NCBI RefSeq assembly: GCF_026157065.1
Contig: NZ_JANLGQ010000003.1
Location: 1-64,000, forward strand
Direction of reading: 5' to 3'
Source of the DNA: Enterococcus sp. HY326
Lineage (GTDB): Bacteria > Bacillota > Bacilli > Lactobacillales > Enterococcaceae
DNA length: 64,000 nucleotides
Of this stretch, positions 46,495 through 54,825 are shown in pieces. How positions within the stretch are numbered: the stretch's first letter is position 1; every line of letters starts with the position of its first letter. The position numbers and the translations under genes are program-made. The notes below the pieces were generated by a model, which did not search any database, was not told the origin of the DNA, and was given only the letters and a program-made list of their open reading frames with translations.

Positions 46495-47385
46495 ATGGCA
46501 AAACCAGATTTAAAGGACCCAAGAAAGTTATTTCACGATTGGCAGTTTCCTAAACAAGAGCAAGAGACACCGGCCCTTCAAGATGAAATGAAGGTCAAAC
46601 CAGATTGTGGCGAGGACAGCTATGTCGGCAGCCAAAAATTATTTGGCCGCAGAGTCTTGATTACCGGCGGCGACTCGGGGATTGGTCGAGCTGCAGCAAT
46701 CGCCTACGCTAGAGAAGGTGCTGATGTTGCCATTCAATATCTACCAGGTGAAGATGAAGATGCCAAAGAAGTTGCAGCGTTGATTGAAGCGGCTGGTCAA
46801 AAAAGCCTGCTGCTGCCTTATGATTTGCGGGATGAAGCCGCTCCAGCTGAAATGGTTGAAAAAACAGTGGTCGCTTTTGATGGTCTTGATACCTTAGTTT
46901 TAAATGCGGCTCAGCAAATTGCCCAACCAAATGTTGCAGATTTACCGTTGGAACAAGTCAAAGATAGTTTTATGGTCAATATTATTTCGATGTTTGCGAC
47001 GGTCAAAGCAGCGCTGCCTCATCTACCAGCCGGCAGTGCGATTGTTACGACGACCTCGGTCCAAGCCTATCAGCCGAGCCCGCAATTATTGGATTACGCA
47101 GCAACCAAAGCTGCCATTGCCAACTACACCATGAACTTGGCGCAGTCATTGGCGCCAAAAGGCATTCGCGTCAATGGAGTTGCGCCAGGCCCAATTTGGA
47201 CACCATTGCAATTAGACGGCGGCCAGTTGCCGGATGCATTGCCAGAGTTTGGGCAAGAAGCTCTGTTGGAACGGGCTGGTCAACCTGCTGAATTGGCCCC
47301 GGTCTATGTCTTTTTAGCCTCTAATGATGCTAGCTATGTTACCGCCCAAATTTATGGCGTGACTGGCGGTACTCTAATTAATTAA
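46495..47385 (+). CDS. SDR-family oxidoreductase (YdaD-like)
   Basis: 296-aa short-chain dehydrogenase with the long N-terminal extension (PRKLFHDWQFPKQEQETPALQDEMKVKPDCGEDSY) typical of YdaD/YhdF-type general-stress SDRs in Bacillus. NAD(P)-binding TGGDSGIGR (about residues 57-65), NAA motif LVLNAAQQ, catalytic Ser in TTTSVQAY and Tyr-x3-Lys in YAATKAA, then VNGVAPGPIWTPL. Substrate is unknown; annotation as glucose or alcohol dehydrogenase in databases is by similarity only. RBS GGGAGGAG precedes ATG 46495. Confidence 0.88.
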   Translation: MAKPDLKDPRKLFHDWQFPKQEQETPALQDEMKVKPDCGEDSYVGSQKLFGRRVLITGGDSGIGRAAAIAYAREGADVAIQYLPGEDEDAKEVAALIEAAGQKSLLLPYDLRDEAAPAEMVEKTVVAFDGLDTLVLNAAQQIAQPNVADLPLEQVKDSFMVNIISMFATVKAALPHLPAGSAIVTTTSVQAYQPSPQLLDYAATKAAIANYTMNLAQSLAPKGIRVNGVAPGPIWTPLQLDGGQLPDALPEFGQEALLERAGQPAELAPVYVFLASNDASYVTAQIYGVTGGTLIN

Positions 47386-47412
47386 AATTAAAATTAAAAA
47401 TAGAAATTTATC

Positions 47413-47451
47413 CTGCGCCGTTGACTTGTTTTTCAACGGTGCAGTTTTTTT
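47413..47451 (+). terminator. Terminator of the SDR gene
   Basis: Stem CTGCGCCGTTGA / TCAACGGTGCAG with one G-T pair and a run of seven T. Confidence 0.92.
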
Positions 47452-47555
47452 GTCGAATAATAGTTCTGAAAAAATTTATTTTACGAAGGGTGGTTACGAT
47501 TTTTTTCAGATAGTTGGTTAAATTTTGCTATACTGAAAAAAAGTTTATTTCCCCC

Positions 47556-47586
47556 TTGACCTTCCAGTAACAGGAAGGCTTAAGCT
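47556..47586 (+). promoter_or_regulatory. MerR-type promoter with 19-bp spacer and operator
   Basis: TTGACC (47556-47561), 19-nt spacer, TAAGCT (47581-47586). The spacer holds the dyad CCTTCC-AGTAACA-GGAAGG centred between the boxes. An overlong 19-bp spacer with a central dyad is the hallmark of promoters activated by MerR-family regulators through DNA distortion. The gene directly downstream is itself a MerR regulator. Confidence 0.85.
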
Positions 47587-47617
47587 AGGAATGTGCCAGT
47601 CAAAGAGGAGGAGCAAG

Positions 47618-48412
47618 ATGTTAACCATCAGTCAGTTTTCGAGAGCCGGGCGGATTACCGCCAAAACGTTAAGGTATTACGATGAGATTGGGTTATTGTC
47701 GCCGCAGAAAGTTAATCCGGACAATGGCTATCGTTATTATGCGGTCACCCAATTAGCCGACGTTGCCTTAATCCAGCGGTTGAAAATTTATGGCTGCAGT
47801 TTGGCGGAAATTCGAGGAGTGCTCCGTGATGCAACGCAGCTGCCTGTGCTGTTGGCAGAGAAGGAAAAACAATTGCGGGAACAAATGGCAAATTACCAGA
47901 CCCTCCAGCTACAACTGGCCAAAGATTTGAAAACCTTAGCTGAAGGAGGAGACTTTATGTCTTACCAAAATGAAATTGAACTTGTCGATAGCCCCACCAT
48001 GAATTTATTTAGTCTGCGGAAAACGATGGATGTCAAAGATTTCGGGAATTTGCTACAGGAATTATTTGAACAGATTGGTGTAGCCGGAGTTACGCCAATT
48101 GGTGCCCCAATGGCTTTTTATCACAGCGATGAATACACGCCAGAAAATTACGATGTGGAATGGGCGGTACCAATTGCTGAAGCAACGAAAGCCACCCGCA
48201 TCTTACCCGCTTATCAAGCTGCCCGGTTAATCTTTAAAGGCAATTACCAAGAGATGCCGTCAGTCTATGGAGCCTTGTCGCAATGGCTTGAAGAGCACAA
48301 TTTTCAACTGATTGAATCTCCTTTTGAGTTTTATCAAACTGACCCAAGCCAAGTCGCTGCTGACGAAAATCAAGTGGATGTCTATTTCCCCATTAGACTA
48401 CTGGATGCTTAA
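47618..48412 (+). CDS. MerR-family regulator with GyrI-like effector domain
   Basis: 264-aa regulator. The N-terminal MerR winged helix (TISQFSRAGRITAKTLRYYDEIGLLSPQKVNPDNGYRYY) is followed by a dimerisation helix (about residues 75-115) and a C-terminal GyrI-like/SRPBCC effector-binding domain (EIELVDSPTMNLFSLRK ... IAEATKATRILPAYQAARLIFKGNY), the BmrR/BltR architecture that binds bulky hydrophobic or cationic compounds. ATG 47618 has GGAGGAG close upstream. It is preceded by a 19-bp-spacer promoter, indicating autoregulation. No efflux pump gene is adjacent in this window. Confidence 0.9.
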   Translation: MLTISQFSRAGRITAKTLRYYDEIGLLSPQKVNPDNGYRYYAVTQLADVALIQRLKIYGCSLAEIRGVLRDATQLPVLLAEKEKQLREQMANYQTLQLQLAKDLKTLAEGGDFMSYQNEIELVDSPTMNLFSLRKTMDVKDFGNLLQELFEQIGVAGVTPIGAPMAFYHSDEYTPENYDVEWAVPIAEATKATRILPAYQAARLIFKGNYQEMPSVYGALSQWLEEHNFQLIESPFEFYQTDPSQVAADENQVDVYFPIRLLDA

Positions 48413-48503
48413 AAGTGAGCAAGATAGTCTGTGATTGTCAGGCTTTAGAAAGCTTTTAGCAAAGCTAGCCGCAAGCAAATTCTTGTACCAAATATTGACA
48501 TCG

Positions 48504-48541
48504 AAAAGCTGCTGTTATTGTGATAAAACAGTAGCTTTTTT
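48504..48541 (+). terminator. Terminator of the MerR-family gene
   Basis: Stem AAAAGCTGCTGTT / AACAGTAGCTTTT (one G-T) with T run. Confidence 0.85.
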
Positions 48542-48545
48542 GCTG

Positions 48546-48768
48546 AGCTGTGAGATTAGCCTTTTTTACAGCTGAAAGCCCGAATTATATTGCACTTTTT
48601 TGTGGTTCAGTGGTTGCGTAAGACAGAAAGTACCTATGCTCCTATAAGTTAGGAGGATTTCATCGCAAATTGAAAATGATTAACTGTTCCTACTGGATAT
48701 TTTTCGTTAGATCGCAAGGTTCGGCGCGGCCTAAACTAGTTGTGCAGCCATTTTCTAATTGCTTACAG
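48546..48768. repeat. Structured intergenic repeat, copy B
   Basis: Diverged second copy of the element at 17503-17652, in the same orientation. Shared blocks in the same order: GCTGTGA.ATTAG, ACAG.TGAAA.CCCGA.TTATATT, TGCTCCTAT, TCGCAAATT, GATATT..TCGT.AGAT. Copy B has about 50 extra nt between the second and third blocks. Its ends GCTGTGAGATTAG and CTAATTGCTTACAG still form an imperfect terminal inverted repeat. Confidence 0.55.
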
Positions 48769-48972
48769 ATGAGCCAAGTGGAAATTTTTCTTCATTTTTT
48801 TATTTTCTTTGATAATTACTGAAGTTTGGCAAGCCCGTTTTACTTGCAAAGACAATTGAAAAATTATGGTCTGAGACAAACTAATCAGCAGTCACAATTG
48901 CTGTCAGAAATTGTTTTTTGTGCTACGATCATCTGGCAGTTGGAAAATATCTAAAGAAAGTCAGGAAATAAA

Positions 48973-49719
48973 ATGAAAAAACTAGCCAGATGGCAAAAAG
49001 TTCTGCTTGGTGCTTTATTGGCGATTGTCTTAGTCTTTGCCGGGGGCTTTTTGTACCTCGAAAAAAGTACCTACAGTGCCTCAACGGCAGCCGTGAATGC
49101 GGAACAGGTGAGCCAAGAATCAAAGGATTATTATTATTTTGCGGCACCGGAGAAAAGTAGCATCAACTTAATTTTCTATCAAGGAGCGCTGGTGGAGGCG
49201 GATAGCTACAGTATCTGGGCTGAGCAGGTGGCCCAAGCCGGCTACAATGTTTACCTTTTGAAACTCCCTTTGAATCTCGCTGTTCTGGGAGAAAACGCAG
49301 CTGAAAAAATTATCGAAGAAAATCCCGCCGACACGTATATTTTAGCGGGACATTCCTTAGGTGGCGTGATGGCCAGCCGCTTTACTGCTAACCACTTGGA
49401 TCAAGTAGCCGGAATGATTTATTTGGCCAGCTACCCTGATGAAAAGGGGAGCTTAGCTACGAGTGATTTGCCGGTTCTTTCTTTGACCGCAAGTGATGAT
49501 GGTGTCTTAGACTGGGATAATTATGAAGCGGCAAAGGAATATCTGCCAAGTGATACGAATTACCAATCAATTGTTGGCGGCAATCATGCCGGCTTTGGTA
49601 GTTACGGTGAACAAAAAGGGGACAATCTAGCGGAAATGTCCAATGGCGAGCAACAAATTGAAGTGGCGACGATGTTGATTCAATGGCTGCAGGAAAACTT
49701 TCCGCAAAATAATCGCTGA
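48973..49719 (+). CDS. Alpha/beta hydrolase, membrane-anchored or secreted
   Basis: 248-aa protein with an N-terminal signal anchor (basic MKKLARWQK, then a hydrophobic stretch about residues 10-29) and an extracytoplasmic alpha/beta-hydrolase domain. Nucleophile elbow GHSLGG (about residue 118), acid candidate in LTASDDGVLD and histidine in VGGNHAGFG fit the catalytic triad; it resembles the Abhydrolase_5 (PF12695) group. No lipobox is present. The substrate is unknown. Downstream terminator at 49733. Confidence 0.82.
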   Translation: MKKLARWQKVLLGALLAIVLVFAGGFLYLEKSTYSASTAAVNAEQVSQESKDYYYFAAPEKSSINLIFYQGALVEADSYSIWAEQVAQAGYNVYLLKLPLNLAVLGENAAEKIIEENPADTYILAGHSLGGVMASRFTANHLDQVAGMIYLASYPDEKGSLATSDLPVLSLTASDDGVLDWDNYEAAKEYLPSDTNYQSIVGGNHAGFGSYGEQKGDNLAEMSNGEQQIEVATMLIQWLQENFPQNNR

Positions 49720-49732
49720 AAAATGTAAATAG

Positions 49733-49772
49733 AAAAATCCCGCAAACATTTTCAAGTTTGGGGGATTTTTTT
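49733..49772 (+). terminator. Terminator of the alpha/beta hydrolase gene
   Basis: Stem AAAATCCCGCAAAC / GTTTGGGGGATTTT with T run. Confidence 0.88.
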
Positions 49773-49838
49773 CGTTTTTTTACCCAAGAAGTGCTATGCT
49801 TTTGGTGATCAATTATATAGAAAAAGGAAGTTACGACA

Positions 49839-51008
49839 ATGGAATTTATCGGTATCTTGTGTCTTATTTTATTAGCAACTACCATCGCTTCTCATTTTTC
49901 GCAAAAAATTGGCATCCCGGCAGTCGTCGGGCAGCTACTGATTGGCGTAATCTTAGGGGAAGGGGTTCTCAATTGGTTGCATCCGGATACCTTGATTCAT
50001 GAGTTTTCAGAAATCGGCGTCATTTTGCTAATGTTTATTGCTGGCATGGAAAGTAATCTGAGCCAGCTAAAAAAATATTTGAGACCGGCTTTGCTTGTTG
50101 CTTCTTTTGGCATCCTGTTGCCGCTTTTCTTAGGCTTTGGTACAGGACAAGTGCTGGCGATTTCCACCACTGAAGCAATTTTTTTTGGAATTATTTTGAC
50201 CGCTACTTCCGTCAGTATTTCAGTGGAGGTATTAAAGGAATTGAAGGCCTTAGACACTAAAGAAGGTTCGACAATTTTAGGGGCAGCAGTAATTGATGAT
50301 ATTTTGACGGTGCTGTTGGTCAGCTTTAGCTTTACGTTTTTAGCACCTGACAATAGTCGCAATTCTCCATCAATTCTTTTGATTGTGTTAGAGGACTTAC
50401 TATATTTTCTATTGATTTACTGTTTAGTCAAATGGTTGGCACCTTATTTAATGAACCTCAGCCGCAAAGTGTATGCACCGGCGGCCGTCATTATCGTGTC
50501 ATTGGTCATTTGTCTTTCGATGGCCTACTTGGCGGATTTAGTCGGACTTAGTTCAGTGATTGGCGCCTTTTTTGCTGGCGTTGCCATCAGTCAAACCAAA
50601 GATAAAACAGAGGTCCATCGCAATGTGGAGGCCCTTGGTTATGCTGTTTTTATTCCAGTCTTTTTTGTCAGCATCGGTCTGAGCGTTTCCTTCGGCCAAT
50701 TAAAAAGCCAAATAGTTCTAGTCGTGGCCTTTGTTTTGGTGGCAATTGCCGCTAAAATGATTGGCGGCTTTATCGGCTCCAAGCTTTCTGGTTTTTCTAA
50801 TAACAGTAGCTGGATGATTGGCGCAGGAATGGTTTCACGAGGGGAAATGGCCTTAATCATTTTACAATTAGGGACAGACGCCGGCGTAGTTGCCAGTGAT
50901 TACTATTCTTCACTGGTCTTAATTATTTTAGTGACAACCCTCGTTTCACCATTGATTTTGAAATATTTCACGAATCGCACGTATGGCAAGGTCGCATCTA
51001 ATCAATAA
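49839..51008 (+). CDS. napA: NapA-type Na+/H+ antiporter (CPA2 family)
   Basis: 389-aa antiporter with about 11-12 helices, exporting sodium (or lithium) in exchange for protons. It closely resembles Enterococcus hirae NapA as I remember it: MEFIGILCLIL N-terminus, AATSVSISVEVLKEL-type segment (here TATSVSISVEVLKEL), the paired ion-binding aspartates in GAAVIDDIL, and SLVICLSMAYLADLVGLSSVIGAFFAG. No C-terminal TrkA-N domain is attached, unlike KefB/C. RBS AAAGGAAG precedes ATG 49839. Single gene. Confidence 0.9.
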   Translation: MEFIGILCLILLATTIASHFSQKIGIPAVVGQLLIGVILGEGVLNWLHPDTLIHEFSEIGVILLMFIAGMESNLSQLKKYLRPALLVASFGILLPLFLGFGTGQVLAISTTEAIFFGIILTATSVSISVEVLKELKALDTKEGSTILGAAVIDDILTVLLVSFSFTFLAPDNSRNSPSILLIVLEDLLYFLLIYCLVKWLAPYLMNLSRKVYAPAAVIIVSLVICLSMAYLADLVGLSSVIGAFFAGVAISQTKDKTEVHRNVEALGYAVFIPVFFVSIGLSVSFGQLKSQIVLVVAFVLVAIAAKMIGGFIGSKLSGFSNNSSWMIGAGMVSRGEMALIILQLGTDAGVVASDYYSSLVLIILVTTLVSPLILKYFTNRTYGKVASNQ

Positions 51009-51083
51009 ACAGCACTTTTGAAGAAAAAAAGTCTTTAGGGTATGCTTAATTTAAATCAATTAGTCAAACAGGAGGTACAGAAA

Positions 51084-51719
51084 ATGAAAATGTTTATCGC
51101 AGGGGCAGCCGGTCGGGTAGCCGAAGAATTAATTGCCGATTTGATTGAAGACGGTCATGAGGTATTAGCCGGAGCTAGAAGCCCTGAAAAAATAAAAACG
51201 GGCGTTAAGATCACCCCCGTCCATTTTGATTTACACTGGGAAGTCGCCGAAATGGCCGCTGCTTTAGCGGATGCCGAAGTCGTTTATTTTGTCGCCGGCT
51301 CTCGGGGCCAAGATTTACTACAAACCGATTTGTTCGGTGCAGTTAAATTAATGCAGGCTGCCGAAACCCAAGGTATCAAACGCTATATTCAATTGAGCTC
51401 GACGTATTCCATGGAACCGGAAAAATGGCGGGGCACTGGTTTAGAAAAAATCATGAACTATAATATCGCCAAAATGTTCGCTGACCATTGGCTCATCGAT
51501 AACACGCAGCTGGACTACACAATTTTACAGCCAGGTAGTCTAGAAGAAACTACCGCAACAGGCAAAATTTCCGTAAACAGCGGAGCGATGGGTCTCAATC
51601 CGATTCCCGATGTCGCTAAAACTTTAGCAGAATTGTTGAAATATCCTAATACGATTAAAAAGGTTATCTCCATGATGGGCGGTTCAGATGAGATTGATGA
51701 GGCGTTGAAGTCTGTGTAG
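51084..51719 (+). CDS. NAD(P)-binding oxidoreductase (atypical SDR, YwnB/HscARG-like)
   Basis: 211-aa Rossmann-fold protein: GAAGRVAEELI near the N-terminus (glycine-rich dinucleotide loop), then VVYFVAGSRG, IQLSSTYSM and LDYTILQPGSL, the usual pattern of the NAD(P)H-binding atypical SDR group. The SDR Tyr-x3-Lys catalytic pair is not clear, so it may be a sensor or isomerase-like protein. ATG 51084 has AGGAGG 8 nt upstream; the longer frame from 51042 precedes that RBS. Confidence 0.82.
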   Translation: MKMFIAGAAGRVAEELIADLIEDGHEVLAGARSPEKIKTGVKITPVHFDLHWEVAEMAAALADAEVVYFVAGSRGQDLLQTDLFGAVKLMQAAETQGIKRYIQLSSTYSMEPEKWRGTGLEKIMNYNIAKMFADHWLIDNTQLDYTILQPGSLEETTATGKISVNSGAMGLNPIPDVAKTLAELLKYPNTIKKVISMMGGSDEIDEALKSV

Positions 51720-51794
51720 CCTTTGGACTGGCAAAACCTGGTTCATTTTAACAAGTCAATGAATCATATAAGAATCTAAAAAAATAGAAAACAA

Positions 51795-51846
51795 AAAAGG
51801 CCAGCAACAGCTTAAACTTAAAACGTTCGCCATTGCTGGTCTTTTC
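51795..51846 (+). terminator. Terminator between the oxidoreductase gene and dsrE-like gene
   Basis: Stem AAAAGGCCAGCAA / TTGCTGGTCTTTT (G-T pair) with a 25-nt loop and T-rich tail; the A-rich left flank allows function on the minus strand too. Confidence 0.75.
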
Positions 51847-51891
51847 TTTTGCCAAATAGCTCGCTGCTAAAATTGTGTCTAGATTACTCCC

Positions 51892-52206
51892 TCAAGGCTT
51901 AATATAAGCATAGCCATTCGACTGTAGCTTAACTAAATCTAAAACGCCAGCGGGCACCACCTCGACATTTTTAGGTAGCTGTTCTTCTGCGATATCATTC
52001 GCCTTTAACGCATTGTGGCAAGCGTGGAAAATAATTTTGGGATTGCTGATAAAGTGTTGGTAAGCCGGTTCAAGATAACCGGTGACAGCTCCACCATTTA
52101 CTAAAACAATCACTTCAATTGTGGCTGTGGCCTGTAGCAAATTTTTTACATTGCTGCGGGCTTCCGGCCATTTTTCTTTTTCATCAATGTGAAAGACAAC
52201 CTTCAT
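51892..52206 (-). CDS. DsrE/DsrF-like sulphur-relay family protein
   Basis: 104-aa protein with the DsrE-like fold pattern: MKVVFHIDEKEKW, IEVIVLVNGGAVTGY, and the conserved cysteine in IIFHACHNALKAN, followed by VPAGVLDLVKLQSNGYAYIKP. Family members carry persulphide sulphur or sense it. ATG 52206 has GGAGG 7 nt upstream; the longer frame from 52248 lacks an RBS. It is divergent to a rhodanese gene, which supports a shared role in sulphur transfer. Confidence 0.82.
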   Translation of the reverse strand: MKVVFHIDEKEKWPEARSNVKNLLQATATIEVIVLVNGGAVTGYLEPAYQHFISNPKIIFHACHNALKANDIAEEQLPKNVEVVPAGVLDLVKLQSNGYAYIKP

Positions 52207-52332
52207 AAAGATTCCTCCTAAGTTTGTTTGCATTTTCCATGGAAGCACTCAGTCATTCCAAAGAACAATTAGTGGTAATAACTAGGCTTATTGTATATTA
52301 TCAACATAAGAAAGAAAAATGGGAGGCTCAAT

Positions 52333-52632
52333 ATGTATCAAACGATTTCGATGAAGGATTTTTATCAACAGGCAACACAGAAAAAATTACATATTCTAGA
52401 TGTTCGCCCGGTAGAGGGCTTTTTTGCTGGGCATGTGCCTAACGCAGTGAGTTTGCCACTGGAGGAGCTACCGGAAAATTTAGCTCAGTTGTCAAAGGAC
52501 CAAAAGTATTACATTATTTGCCGCAGCGGTCAGCGCTCACAAAGAGCCAGCGAGTTTTTAGCAGAAGCGGGCTATGATGTCACTAATGTTGCCGGTGGTA
52601 CGTTGGCTTGGCCGGGCACCTTAGAGAAATAA
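52333..52632 (+). CDS. Single-domain rhodanese
   Basis: 99-aa rhodanese-like protein with the N-terminal LHILDVRPVEGFFAGHVPNAVSLPLEEL and the active-site loop CRSGQRS (catalytic Cys63), which accepts sulphane sulphur. Full active-site loop length suggests sulphur transfer and not phosphatase activity. ATG 52333 has GGGAGG 6 nt upstream. It is divergent to the DsrE-like gene across 126 nt. Confidence 0.9.
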   Translation: MYQTISMKDFYQQATQKKLHILDVRPVEGFFAGHVPNAVSLPLEELPENLAQLSKDQKYYIICRSGQRSQRASEFLAEAGYDVTNVAGGTLAWPGTLEK

Positions 52633-52699
52633 TTTTAAATAAAGTATTTTCTTTTTGCTAAAAAAAGCTGATAATAAGCTGAATTGTTTTTTAGAAATA

Positions 52700-52729
52700 T
52701 TGCCGAAGGGGAGCTGGTAATTCTATAAA
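52700..52729 (+). promoter_or_regulatory. Candidate promoter of the UgpCAE-like operon
   Basis: TTGCCG (52700-52705), 18-nt spacer, TATAAA (52724-52729). The leader of about 110 nt up to the first gene is very AT-rich with no clear structure. Confidence 0.4.
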
Positions 52730-52848
52730 TTTTTAAGGATAAGTTTTTAAAAAATATCTCATAAAGACCATTTGAAATAAGTAAAGTTTTAAAATAAAAA
52801 TAGCTGCTGTAATTTTTTGTTTTACATAAATTTGATTTTGATAAATAG

Positions 52849-53937
52849 ATGGGGGATTCGACATTGATTGAAATTGTCGGTTTAAAAAAAGTCTTTGAAA
52901 ATGGGTTTGAAGCCTTGAAGTCGGTGGACTTTACGATTGAAAAAGGAGATTTGGTTTGTCTGCTGGGGCCAAGCGGCTGCGGCAAGTCGACGATTTTAAA
53001 TATGATTGCCGGCTTGTTGACACCAACAGAAGGCGACATTCGCTTTGACGGGAAATCGGTCGTGAAAACTGAACCGAAGGACCGCAATATTGGCTTTGTG
53101 TTCCAGAATTATGCCTTATATCCACATATGACGGTTGAGGAAAATGTCATGTTTCCACTGACTGTCGGCGACAAAAAAATGAAAAAAGCAGAGGCCAAGC
53201 CGATTGCTGAAAAGTATATGAAGCTGACCAATATCGAAGAATTAAAGGATAAAAAACCAGGCACTTTATCTGGTGGGCAACAACAGCGGGTAGCGATTAC
53301 CCGGGCTTTGGTCCAAAATCCTGAAGTTTTATTATTAGATGAACCGTTAAGTAATTTAGATGCCCGCCTGCGTTTGAAGATTCGGGAAGAAATTCGCCGT
53401 CTTGTCAAAGAAGTCGGTATCACCACAATTTTCGTGACCCACGACCAAGAAGAAGCTCTTTCCATCAGCGATAAAATTATTTTGCTAAATGAAGGTGTCG
53501 TTCAACAAGATGATGATCCGCAAAATCTTTATTTGGAGCCTAGCAATTTATTCGTAGCTAAATTTATCGGAAATCCAATTATCAATATTTTACCAGTGGA
53601 AATCAAAGCGGGTCAGATGCTGCATCCGGAATTTAGTATTCCGCTGGAGCGCTTCAGTGATGAGCGCTTTAAAAAAGGCTATCAAGACGGTCAATACTAT
53701 ATTGGTATTCGACCTGAGGATGTGATTCCAGCCGATGCTGAGCCGGATTTCACGGCTAATATTAAAAGCGTAGAGTTGATTGGCCGGGAACGAATTTTGA
53801 ATTTTGACGTTAATGAGATTCACTCCAAGTCTTTAGTGCCAATTGAAGTCGCCATTGAAGAAGGCAATACCCAAGGTTTCCGTTTTAATTTGAACAAGGC
53901 CTTTATCTTTGAAAAAGAAGGGGCGCGCATCTACTAA
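52849..53937 (+). CDS. CUT1 ABC transporter ATP-binding protein (UgpC/MsmX-like)
   Basis: 362-aa ATPase of the sugar/glycerol-phosphate importer type. Walker A GPSGCGKST (about residues 39-47), Q-loop VFQNYALYP, signature LSGGQQQRV, Walker B LLLDEPLSNLDA, H-loop VTHDQEE, then a C-terminal OB/TOBE regulatory domain (YIGIRPEDVIP). No RBS stands before ATG 52849; TTG 52864 (MIEIVGLKK) has GGGGGA upstream and may be the true start. It overlaps the next permease gene by one base. It could also energise other CUT1 importers in the cell, including the fructoside one in this window that lacks an ATPase. Confidence 0.9.
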   Translation: MGDSTLIEIVGLKKVFENGFEALKSVDFTIEKGDLVCLLGPSGCGKSTILNMIAGLLTPTEGDIRFDGKSVVKTEPKDRNIGFVFQNYALYPHMTVEENVMFPLTVGDKKMKKAEAKPIAEKYMKLTNIEELKDKKPGTLSGGQQQRVAITRALVQNPEVLLLDEPLSNLDARLRLKIREEIRRLVKEVGITTIFVTHDQEEALSISDKIILLNEGVVQQDDDPQNLYLEPSNLFVAKFIGNPIINILPVEIKAGQMLHPEFSIPLERFSDERFKKGYQDGQYYIGIRPEDVIPADAEPDFTANIKSVELIGRERILNFDVNEIHSKSLVPIEVAIEEGNTQGFRFNLNKAFIFEKEGARIY

Positions 53938-54824
53938 TGTTTAAATTTAAGAAGAATTACAATCCAGAGAACCAGCCAAAAGCTTGGCTTTTCCTGTTGC
54001 CCTCGTTGATTGTCATTGTATTCTTTAGCATTTATCCGTTGATTCGTTCATTTTGGATGAGTTTTCAAAGCGGCAGCTTAATCAACCAGCAGTGGGCCGG
54101 TATCGAAAATTATCAAAGAATTCTCAGCGACCCAGTCTTTTTTCGGGCGCTAAAAAATACTGCTCTCTACACCTTCACTGTGGTGCCGATTGCTTTAATC
54201 ATCTCTTTAGCGATTGCCTGGGTCATCTTTGAAAAAGTGAAATTCAAAAGTTTTTTTGAAACAATTTTCTTCATGCCTTATGTGACTTCAACAATTGCCA
54301 TCGGGATTGTCTTCCGTTATTTCTTTAACGGCTCTTATGGGATTGTCAATTATATTCTGGGCTTTTTCGGAATTCCCGGAGTCAATTGGCTTGACGATGT
54401 CAAGATGAGCATGCCAACCTTGATTATTTTTGGGATTTGGAGCAGTCTGGCCTTCAATATTATTATTTTGCTGGCAGGCCTCAGAAATATCGACAAGGAA
54501 CATTATAAAATTGCCAAAATGTTTGGCGCAAATAGCTGGGAAATTTTCAGCCGGATTACCTTCCCGCAATTGATTCCAACGATTGCCTTTTTGCTGACAG
54601 TCAATGTGATTGGTGCCTTTAAAGTTTATACTCAGGTCTATGCTTTATTTGGCGGGAAAGCTGGGATTGCCAACAGTGCGACCACGGCGGTTTATTATAT
54701 CTATGATAAATTTCATATTGCCGGTCGGCCAGGTGTGGCGATGGCAGCGACTGTCGTGTTGTTCTTAATTATTCTAGCGGTCACCTTTATCCAAAATAAA
54801 TTGTTGCGAAAGGTGGGCAATTAA
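53937..54824 (+). CDS. CUT1 ABC permease, UgpA-like
   Basis: 295-aa permease with six helices. The first is preceded by the cytoplasmic NPENQPKAWLF segment, and the EAA loop reads YKIAKMFGANSWEIFSRITFPQLIPT, with Lys-Met in place of the usual acidic pair. Its start codon overlaps the stop of the ATPase gene. Forms the channel with the next permease. Confidence 0.88.
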   Translation: MFKFKKNYNPENQPKAWLFLLPSLIVIVFFSIYPLIRSFWMSFQSGSLINQQWAGIENYQRILSDPVFFRALKNTALYTFTVVPIALIISLAIAWVIFEKVKFKSFFETIFFMPYVTSTIAIGIVFRYFFNGSYGIVNYILGFFGIPGVNWLDDVKMSMPTLIIFGIWSSLAFNIIILLAGLRNIDKEHYKIAKMFGANSWEIFSRITFPQLIPTIAFLLTVNVIGAFKVYTQVYALFGGKAGIANSATTAVYYIYDKFHIAGRPGVAMAATVVLFLIILAVTFIQNKLLRKVGN

Positions 54825-54825
54825 G

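Larger units (their letters stand above)
48413..48972. other. 560-nt non-coding region behind the MerR gene
   Basis: No credible protein gene on either strand. From left to right: spacer, terminator (48504-48541), structured repeat copy B (about 48546-48768), then about 200 nt of AT-rich sequence that should contain the promoter of the hydrolase gene at 48973. A -10 candidate TACGAT lies near 48925. Confidence 0.5.

Noticed and set aside
49457-49885. 142-aa minus-strand ORF between hydrolase and napA
   Set aside because: It runs antisense through the hydrolase C-terminus, terminator and napA start, with no RBS; a shadow frame.
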